The notes under the pieces are model-generated. The model was not told where the DNA came from and did no database searches. It saw only the letters and a program-made list of their open reading frames with translations. A stretch of 11,145 nucleotides of DNA from Deltaproteobacteria bacterium (GTDB lineage: Bacteria > Bdellovibrionota > Bdellovibrionia > JABDDW01). Of the stretch, positions 6,404 to 11,145 are shown piece after piece. Both the position numbers and the translations under genes were made by a program. The stretch is from positions 1 through 11,145 of the forward strand of contig JABDDW010000052.1 in the NCBI GenBank assembly GCA_013287405.1, read 5' to 3'. Each line of letters opens with the position of its first letter. The first letter of the stretch is position 1.

Positions 6404-7453
6404 GTGGAGTTTCTGATTATTCTAATTTCTTTCTTTTTCTCAATGGTTTGCCGGGCTAATCTTGAATTTCAGTCCATAAAAGCGTCAGACGGAGTTGAGA
6501 TACAAACCTGTGCCCGTTTCCCTGAAGCAGCTAAATTTCCAGGAAAGAGGCCTGCTCTTTTCTTTATCCAAGGATCAGGCCTTTACGACACTTGCCTCCG
6601 ACTGGAGCGCACCTGGGGAGACGGGATTGTTGGTAGGGGGGTTGAAATATTTGGGAGACAAAAGCGTGGCATAACTGTGAATCCCCTAACCCGTGTTGTA
6701 AATATTGATAAAACTCTCTTCGGCCAAAATGACCTGATCTCGCTTAAATTAGATAGTATTGCCGCTTTTGAAGCTCTTCAAAATGATTCTCGTATAAATT
6801 CAAACCGTATAACCGTTGCTGGAGGGAGTGAAGGCGCATGGATGGCCACAGCTATTGCACTTAAACATCCAGAAGTTTTTGAGGTGTCCTTGATAAGTTC
6901 ACCAATAGAGAGGTTTGATACTTTATTTGAAAGACAACTATCCGAGTTGGCCCCGACTGAAGTTATTGATTCTTTGGATAAAGATCATTCAGGAGCATTA
7001 ACGCCTGAAGAATTGCCCAATTCTCTACTTGCTGGAAATGGGCTCTTACCCTTTAGTGAGATCGACAGCAATCACGATAGCAGAATTGATAAAAGTGAAT
7101 TAGGAATGGAGTTTCATCGGGCGGTCGATCATGCTTTGGTTACCAATGACGACACTTTCCTAATGTCGGATTTTGGTGGAGGCATAAGCGTAGCTTGGTT
7201 GAAGACAGCATTTCAAATTGAGCCGTTGGGACCAGAAATTCTTAAACTCAATATGCCTGTTACCCTTCATCACGGAAAGGCCGATACCAATGCTCTTGTA
7301 GAGGCAGTTTATAAACTAGAGTTAGAAGCCAAGACCCTTCAGAAAACAAAAATCGATTTTGTTTATTACGATGGCTTGACCCATGAGTTGAATAAAGATG
7401 TTCTCTATAAAATACTATTTGATCTTGCGGATCGCCTCAATGGGCCAAATTAA
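6404..7453 (+). CDS. Secreted alpha/beta hydrolase with an inserted EF-hand pair
   Basis: A 349-residue protein with an N-terminal signal peptide (residues 1-18, FLIILISFFFSMVCRA). The alpha/beta-hydrolase core shows the nucleophile elbow GGSEG (Ser142), a late acid in HHGKADTN (Asp294) and a catalytic His in DGLTHEL (His327), all in family order. Between Ser and Asp, where these enzymes carry a cap, there are two canonical 12-residue EF-hand loops. The first is D192 to E203 (DKDHSGALTPEE) and the second is D221 to E232 (DSNHDSRIDKSE), with liganding side chains at loop positions 1, 3, 5 and 12. Calcium therefore probably stabilises or gates the cap after export. The substrate is unknown; an esterase or peptidase role is equally likely. 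Start GTG has a good Shine-Dalgarno. The stop overlaps the next gene's ATG by one base. Confidence 0.9.
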   Translation: MEFLIILISFFFSMVCRANLEFQSIKASDGVEIQTCARFPEAAKFPGKRPALFFIQGSGLYDTCLRLERTWGDGIVGRGVEIFGRQKRGITVNPLTRVVNIDKTLFGQNDLISLKLDSIAAFEALQNDSRINSNRITVAGGSEGAWMATAIALKHPEVFEVSLISSPIERFDTLFERQLSELAPTEVIDSLDKDHSGALTPEELPNSLLAGNGLLPFSEIDSNHDSRIDKSELGMEFHRAVDHALVTNDDTFLMSDFGGGISVAWLKTAFQIEPLGPEILKLNMPVTLHHGKADTNALVEAVYKLELEAKTLQKTKIDFVYYDGLTHELNKDVLYKILFDLADRLNGPN

Positions 7454-8916
7454 TGTTTGTGCTTAGGACTTTCGTCTTTACTTTTATAGTTTTTATAGCG
7501 TTTGGGAGTATATCCGCCTATAGCGAGATACTTTCCTCTGGGCAAACTGATGTGACAAAAAAAGTGGCTAAGATCATCTCCTTCTTTGATTCGCCTCAAG
7601 GCAAGGAAGCTTGGCCTGGGTTTCATCTTTCCACTGGGCCGACGATCATCTATTTCGGCAGTAACCCTTTTATTGCCTTTGATTTTAAGACTTCCGATTC
7701 ATCTTGGATACAGGTCAAAGAATTGGAACCACCAGCCATGATGAGTCAAGTTGATCGTTGGAATTTAGCCCACGCCTCGTCGGTAAGCCTAAACATTGAG
7801 AATCAACTTGCTTATATTTTTGACTTTGGTCGGCCCGATAAAATCAATGATGAAGAATTGGGGACCTTTCTCCACGAAAGATTCCACAGATTCCAATTTG
7901 AGACCTTTGAGAACCTACCATCACATACTGTTTTTTTGGATCACTTCAATATTGAACAACTAGCCCTTACTCTCCTCGAAAATCAGATGTTACTAAAGAG
8001 CATCCACGACGTTTCCATGGAGGCTCTAAAAGATATTATCTGTATCCACACAGCAAGGGTTCAACTTCTTAAACCAGAGTCTTTAGAATGGGAAAGGTGG
8101 CAACAGCGCATCGAAGGAACCGCTGACTATATTGAAACCAGAACCTTCACATTGCTCCCAATTATAAAATCCACAACCCCGCTTCTTCAAGTTGAGGTGC
8201 AGGCCAAAAAGCTGTTTCATTACCGTGGACTGATTGATAGCTCTATAAAGTGGCGTCATTACCCCGTAGGCAATATTCTGGGAATCCTCTTAGATAAATT
8301 GGGTCCTCAAAATTGGAAAGAACAAGTGGCTCATGGTTTAGGGCCAATGGATATTGCGGGAAAACTTGTTCAAATTAATCCCAATGAATTTAAACGGAGA
8401 TTAATAGAGATCAAGGATCATTTTAACTTCACTTTGGCTCAAAACATAGCAGAGACAGAGGTTGGAAAATATCAGGCCGACCTCAAGGCCGTTGACGGCC
8501 GTTACTCTCAGGACTCTGGCGCTGAAATTAATTTTTTAATTCCTCCGCAAATGAAATGCAGTGGGGGAGGAGGGAGGTCAGAGCGAACTTATTTTTTGCC
8601 TGATGGGTCCACACTTGATTTGGGGCGAGGTGCATCTTGGAGGTGTGAGAGCAAATCAACTAATGCTTTAATTACTTTAAAATCAGTTCCTATATCCTAT
8701 CCCGGCATTTTGTCCCGATTCAAGATTGAGCAGACTGCCTTGATGGAGATAGATGGTCACCATTCTTCTATAGGAATGTTTACCGAAGAAAAAAGTCAGC
8801 CGTTTCATTCCTTATCCATTAATGGACGTACAGCCATCATTGAAGTAAATGGCTCCGGTACAATATCATTCTTCAAAAGAGGATTATTGATTACTCTCGG
8901 TTCACAAGCTCTTTAG
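7453..8916 (+). CDS. Secreted zinc metallopeptidase-like protein
   Basis: A 487-residue protein with a signal peptide (hydrophobic LRTFVFTFIVFIAFGSISA). A helix carries HERFH (His141, Glu142, His145), the HExxH zinc site. A second helix 76 residues on reads EGTADYIE (Glu221), the typical third ligand of gluzincin-type peptidases, where a following A-x-Y-x-E is common. I infer an exported zinc peptidase. No named family is clear, and the HExxH-to-Glu distance is longer than in many relatives. The C-terminal 130 residues are beta-rich, with a KCSGGGGR turn and a second cysteine (WRCES) that could form a disulphide; this may be a binding domain. The ATG overlaps the hydrolase stop (TAATG), has no strong Shine-Dalgarno and is likely translated by coupling. 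Confidence 0.85.
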   Translation: MFVLRTFVFTFIVFIAFGSISAYSEILSSGQTDVTKKVAKIISFFDSPQGKEAWPGFHLSTGPTIIYFGSNPFIAFDFKTSDSSWIQVKELEPPAMMSQVDRWNLAHASSVSLNIENQLAYIFDFGRPDKINDEELGTFLHERFHRFQFETFENLPSHTVFLDHFNIEQLALTLLENQMLLKSIHDVSMEALKDIICIHTARVQLLKPESLEWERWQQRIEGTADYIETRTFTLLPIIKSTTPLLQVEVQAKKLFHYRGLIDSSIKWRHYPVGNILGILLDKLGPQNWKEQVAHGLGPMDIAGKLVQINPNEFKRRLIEIKDHFNFTLAQNIAETEVGKYQADLKAVDGRYSQDSGAEINFLIPPQMKCSGGGGRSERTYFLPDGSTLDLGRGASWRCESKSTNALITLKSVPISYPGILSRFKIEQTALMEIDGHHSSIGMFTEEKSQPFHSLSINGRTAIIEVNGSGTISFFKRGLLITLGSQAL

Positions 8917-8965
8917 ACAATAAAAAGGGGTTGATTTTTTTCTCTGGTAGATTTGATCTAAGCCG

Positions 8966-9382
8966 CTAATTCACACAATTCTGCGAGAAGTCCCAAAAAA
9001 TTCCTTGGAAGTTGTCAGCTTTTGAGAACAATTCGCAGCTACTCTGATGACTTGTATGACAACCAGCACCAGCTATAAAACATGTCCCAACCGGGTCTTT
9101 TAGAAAGCTCACATATTTTGGAACATTGACCTCACAAATAGACCCCTTCCGGTTCATGCCGACGTTATAACTTGTGAAGCCCATGGTTTCGTCAACAACT
9201 GCTTTGTAATTACCCGTATTGATTTTCCTAATTGAAACACCGCCGATGATACGCCCGGGGAAGTCATCGTTAAACTGCGCAACGACCTTATCTTTTACAA
9301 TGCTCCTACAGTTGTCCCCTGCCAAGCTGAAAACAGAAACCAGAGAGATTAGACAAATAAAAAAATAACACAATGTGTTCAC
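8966..9382 (-). CDS. Small secreted cysteine-rich protein
   Basis: A 138-residue protein with a strong signal peptide (CYFFICLISLVSVFSLAG, cleavage near residue 22). Six cysteines remain in the mature chain, five of them in the C-terminal half (SIC, GTC, GAGC, SSC, QNC), which suggests up to three disulphides and an extracytoplasmic fold. The N-terminal half (RSIVKDKVVAQFNDDFPGRIIGG, then strands) resembles a small alpha/beta fold, but I recognise no family. The GTG start at 9382 has GGAG 5 bases upstream and a promoter with 17-base spacing. It converges on the metallopeptidase gene; the 49-base gap is T-rich but I see no good hairpin. Confidence 0.78.
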   Translation of the reverse strand: MNTLCYFFICLISLVSVFSLAGDNCRSIVKDKVVAQFNDDFPGRIIGGVSIRKINTGNYKAVVDETMGFTSYNVGMNRKGSICEVNVPKYVSFLKDPVGTCFIAGAGCHTSHQSSCELFSKADNFQGIFWDFSQNCVN

Positions 9383-9387
9383 AGGCG

Positions 9388-9391
9388 CTCC
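9388..9391 (-). promoter_or_regulatory. Shine-Dalgarno supporting the GTG start at 9382
   Basis: On the minus strand GGAG lies 5 bases before the GTG at 9382-9380. There is no in-frame ATG nearby that would preserve the signal peptide. Confidence 0.5.
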
Positions 9392-9405
9392 AATTTCTAG
9401 GCAAC

Positions 9406-9434
9406 CCTATATCACCTTCTAATAGCCGTGTCCA
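9406..9434 (-). promoter_or_regulatory. Sigma70-like promoter of the cysteine-rich gene
   Basis: On the minus strand TGGACA (9429-9434) and TATAGG (9406-9411) are exactly 17 bases apart, matching the -35 at 5/6 and the -10 at 4/6. Confidence 0.5.
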
Positions 9435-9439
9435 CTTAA

Positions 9440-9625
9440 AACGGCAGATACGTGGGCCAAAGCCATCTGAAAGTAATGATTCAGCAAAAAATTGAGCTCG
9501 GTTTCTTAGGTCCGAGTGATCCTTTCAGTCAGGGCTCCGTTGCCTAACTGGCTGGAACCCGTCACCCTTGGCGTCGGAAATGGACTCTAAGCTTCAGAAA
9601 CCCCGGTATTGAGCCAACCGTTTAG
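9440..9625 (+). pseudogene. Possible gene remnant in the 9383-9813 gap
   Basis: One frame reads as protein-like from 9440 to a TAA at 9545-9547 (ending MIQQKIELGFLGPSDPFSQ and a few more residues). It resumes in the same frame after the stop (LAGTRHPWRRKWTLSFRNPG) up to a TAG at 9623-9625. There is no Shine-Dalgarno and no start with good context. It could be a degraded gene or a structured RNA, since hairpins such as CTCGG/CCGAG around 9497-9516 also occur. The remainder of this 430-base gap shows nothing I can name. Confidence 0.2.
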
Positions 9626-9801
9626 GAATGCGAGCTTTTTAGACGGATCGTTATTTTTGATCTAAAAATCAATTAAATGCTCAAGTGGCATTCAGGCCAG
9701 TTTCATTTGGTTTTGGAGCCTATAAACACTACTTGGACGTTAAAATCATTACAGGTGCTTTTTCCCTAGCAACGGCATATTATTGCCTTACTCAAAATTT
9801 T

Positions 9802-9806
9802 AGGAG
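9802..9806 (+). promoter_or_regulatory. Shine-Dalgarno fixing the start at 9814
   Basis: AGGAG is 7 bases before the ATG at 9814. The same frame is open back to a GTG at 9685, but no ribosome-binding site precedes that codon. Confidence 0.75.
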
Positions 9807-9813
9807 TTTCTTT

Positions 9814-10251
9814 ATGAGTAAGTTTACCTTGTGTTTTGTAATTTGTATGTCTTCGTCCAATCTGTTGGCTGCAAATCAGGCACTCGGATTAAAAAAGCAA
9901 ATTGTAGGACTCAGTTCGGAGGTTAAACTTCTGGCGGCCTTCAAGGAGCCAACTGCCATATGCTTAGCAAGCGGAAAAATAGAAGGTATGGCCAGAGTTT
10001 TAAAAGACAATCTGGTAAACGGTTTTTATCCGGCCGAAGATATTGGCGGTTCAGATGTAGCTGAAGGGCTCACGAACGATCTCAGCGAGGTAGTGGAATA
10101 TGTTAAGATCCTCAATAGCGACTGTGCGTCTATTAGAGGAAACAACTCATACGGAGAGAACGCCCTAAATGCTGACCTTCAAGGGTCGATTCCCCGGCTT
10201 AGAAACACAATTTCCGATGCACTAAACCGCCTTGGCATTTTAAATTTTTGA
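9814..10251 (+). CDS. Small secreted helical protein of unknown function
   Basis: 145 residues starting with a signal peptide (KFTLCFVICMSSSNLLAA, cleavage near residue 19-20). The mature chain is mostly helical and has just two cysteines (in TAICLASG and NSDCASIRG), which probably pair. I recognise no domain. The ATG at 9814 is chosen over upstream in-frame codons because of the AGGAG seven bases before it and because the signal peptide then sits at the very N-terminus. It converges on the next secreted gene; the 126-base gap has two short palindromes (ATTTTAAAAT at 10319 and TTCGATCGAA at 10328) but no clear terminator. Confidence 0.78.
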   Translation: MSKFTLCFVICMSSSNLLAANQALGLKKQIVGLSSEVKLLAAFKEPTAICLASGKIEGMARVLKDNLVNGFYPAEDIGGSDVAEGLTNDLSEVVEYVKILNSDCASIRGNNSYGENALNADLQGSIPRLRNTISDALNRLGILNF

Positions 10252-10377
10252 CCAGGTGTCCCTTGATTGAGAAAATTCCGACGACTTTTTCGCGAGCAAG
10301 ATCTTTTCGGCCTCCTAGATTTTAAAATTCGATCGAAAACCTTCGTGTTTTGCTCACTCCCGACCAGAATCTTAAGA

Positions 10378-10980
10378 TTAGTGAACGGAGTTTTTCTGGG
10401 ATGTTGACGTCTGCCCGTTTGCGTTTTTATAATCTGTCCATATGGGTGCCAAGGCTTGATCAAGGTGATCATTCAAACCACCACAAATCTTCAGGACATT
10501 TTCGAAAATGCTTTTGTTACACTTCAACGCGCGGGAGACTCCGCCACCAAAACAGTCCTCCTTTTTATAGTCCTCGTATAGTTCTCTCACTTTAGACCCT
10601 ATGAAGGTGTAGATATTCTTGGATTCGGTGCTGTCGCAAGCCGTTGAACCTTGTTTGATTGTTACTGCGGAGGTAGCATTAAAAACGGAAACACTTCCAG
10701 TCTTTTTATCTCTATAAACATACCAGGGATTTTTAGGGTCTGTTTCAATCGCGCCCACATCATATATATTGCGTGAATGGTTATTACTGGCAAACGGGTT
10801 TGCGCTTACTTTGTCATTGGCAACCTGGAGATCCGAATCGCTATAACCATAGCCTCTTGCAGCTGCCCCGAGGCACAGGGATAAGTTACGTTTTTCGTCT
10901 TGAGGTGATAGTGCCCACACGAAGCAAGTATTTAGTGAAAGGGAAACTAAAACTGACAATGAAATCCAATTTGCTTGCAC
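10378..10980 (-). CDS. Secreted cysteine-containing protein of unknown function
   Basis: 200 residues with a signal peptide (SLSVLVSLSLNTCFVWALS, cleavage near residue 24). The mature protein has five cysteines (LSLCLG, TACDS, EDCFGGG, LKCNK, KICGG), an odd number that leaves one free or available for a partner. A central beta strand pair (PWYVYRDKKTGSVSVFNA) is followed by helices, and the C-terminal tail is polar (NGQTSTSQKN). I recognise no family. The GTG start at 10980 has AGAGGGG 6 bases upstream and a TATAAT promoter element inside an inverted repeat. It is the last of the seven consecutive signal-peptide genes. Confidence 0.78.
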   Translation of the reverse strand: MQANWISLSVLVSLSLNTCFVWALSPQDEKRNLSLCLGAAARGYGYSDSDLQVANDKVSANPFASNNHSRNIYDVGAIETDPKNPWYVYRDKKTGSVSVFNATSAVTIKQGSTACDSTESKNIYTFIGSKVRELYEDYKKEDCFGGGVSRALKCNKSIFENVLKICGGLNDHLDQALAPIWTDYKNANGQTSTSQKNSVH

Positions 10981-10986
10981 AATAAG

Positions 10987-10993
10987 CCCCTCT
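10987..10993 (-). promoter_or_regulatory. Shine-Dalgarno fixing the GTG start at 10980
   Basis: On the minus strand AGAGGGG lies 6 bases before the GTG, ideal spacing, which supports this non-ATG start. Confidence 0.65.
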
Positions 10994-11002
10994 TTCTAAA
11001 TA

Positions 11003-11018
11003 CTATAACTTATTATAG
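11003..11018 (-). promoter_or_regulatory. TATAAT -10 element within an inverted repeat
   Basis: CTATAA (11003-11008) and TTATAG (11013-11018) form an inverted repeat with a 4-base spacer. On the minus strand it contains a perfect TATAAT (11012-11017), about 22 bases before the Shine-Dalgarno of the gene starting at 10980. The expected -35 position (CTAAAG) is poor, so an activator or a repressor bound to the palindrome would make sense. Confidence 0.4.
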
Positions 11019-11145
11019 AAAAACTCTAGCGGTCCTTTAGTCTGGGAACTTTCAGATGGAAACGGTGATGGTTGTGAAGCGCAAGAACCAGGAACTCGAC
11101 CCATGTCGGTCAAGTTTGCGGTTTTTCGATTTTGTCCTAATCATC
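11019..11145. other. Window edge with short open frames, undecided
   Basis: A plus-strand frame opens at the ATG at 11056 (METVMVVKRKNQEL...) and stays open to the edge. On the minus strand a frame runs from the edge to a TGA at 11052-11054. Each is only about 30 codons, none has a clear ribosome-binding site, and they overlap, so at most one is real. Confidence 0.2.

Noticed and set aside
8921..8945. Bidirectional terminator between the metallopeptidase and the cysteine-rich gene
   Set aside because: A-rich and T-rich runs flank GGGG, but no stable GC stem can be formed, so I left it out.
9685..9813. Upstream extension of the small secreted protein gene
   Set aside because: The GTG at 9685 has no Shine-Dalgarno, and the extension would bury the signal peptide. 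AGGAG is ideally placed for the ATG at 9814.
10179..10472. Minus-strand open frame bridging two convergent genes
   Set aside because: It overlaps the ends of both supported secreted-protein genes, has no ribosome-binding site and shows no protein-like pattern.
1..11145. CRISPR array, insertion sequence or toxin-antitoxin system
   Set aside because: I found no regularly spaced repeats, no transposase or integrase, and no recognisable toxin-antitoxin gene pair on either strand.

Overview
The window looks like chromosomal DNA of a Gram-negative bacterium of moderate GC content. It uses many GTG starts and carries an unusual run of short genes with Sec-type signal peptides. Transmembrane sensor kinases and secreted hydrolases of this kind are common in Bdellovibrionota and other predatory or saprophytic delta-type lineages. 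That placement is an inference from gene content, not a match to a known genome. I see no rRNA, tRNA, CRISPR array, transposase or integrase.

Left part (1-3847, all + strand): the tail of an unidentified gene runs directly into a short-chain dehydrogenase/reductase (SDR) whose catalytic Tyr and Lys appear replaced. Five bases later comes a membrane-bound hybrid histidine kinase with two C-terminal receiver domains. A 34-bp near-perfect palindrome follows the kinase. Next is a P-loop AAA-type ATPase with a basic, possibly helix-turn-helix C-terminus.

Middle and right parts (3887-10980): seven consecutive genes on alternating strands all begin with signal peptides. In order they are a caspase-fold-like (clan CD) candidate, an unrecognised secreted protein, an alpha/beta hydrolase with two EF-hand calcium loops inserted in its cap region, and a zinc metallopeptidase-like protein (HExxH plus a downstream EG-A-Y motif) that overlaps the hydrolase stop codon by one base. 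Three small cysteine-containing secreted proteins follow. The hydrolase and metallopeptidase form a translationally coupled pair and are the clearest joint unit.

The gene-poor gaps are not empty. The 4706-5057 gap holds a divergent promoter pair and a 21-codon ORF whose Shine-Dalgarno sequence and ATG sit inside a hairpin. The 5931-6403 gap holds a long open frame that a single G added to a G6 run would join to a glycine-rich membrane-like tail. The 9383-9813 gap holds what may be a decayed gene fragment. The most novel items are the secreted caspase-like protein, the EF-hand hydrolase/metallopeptidase pair, the degenerate SDR and the structured leader.
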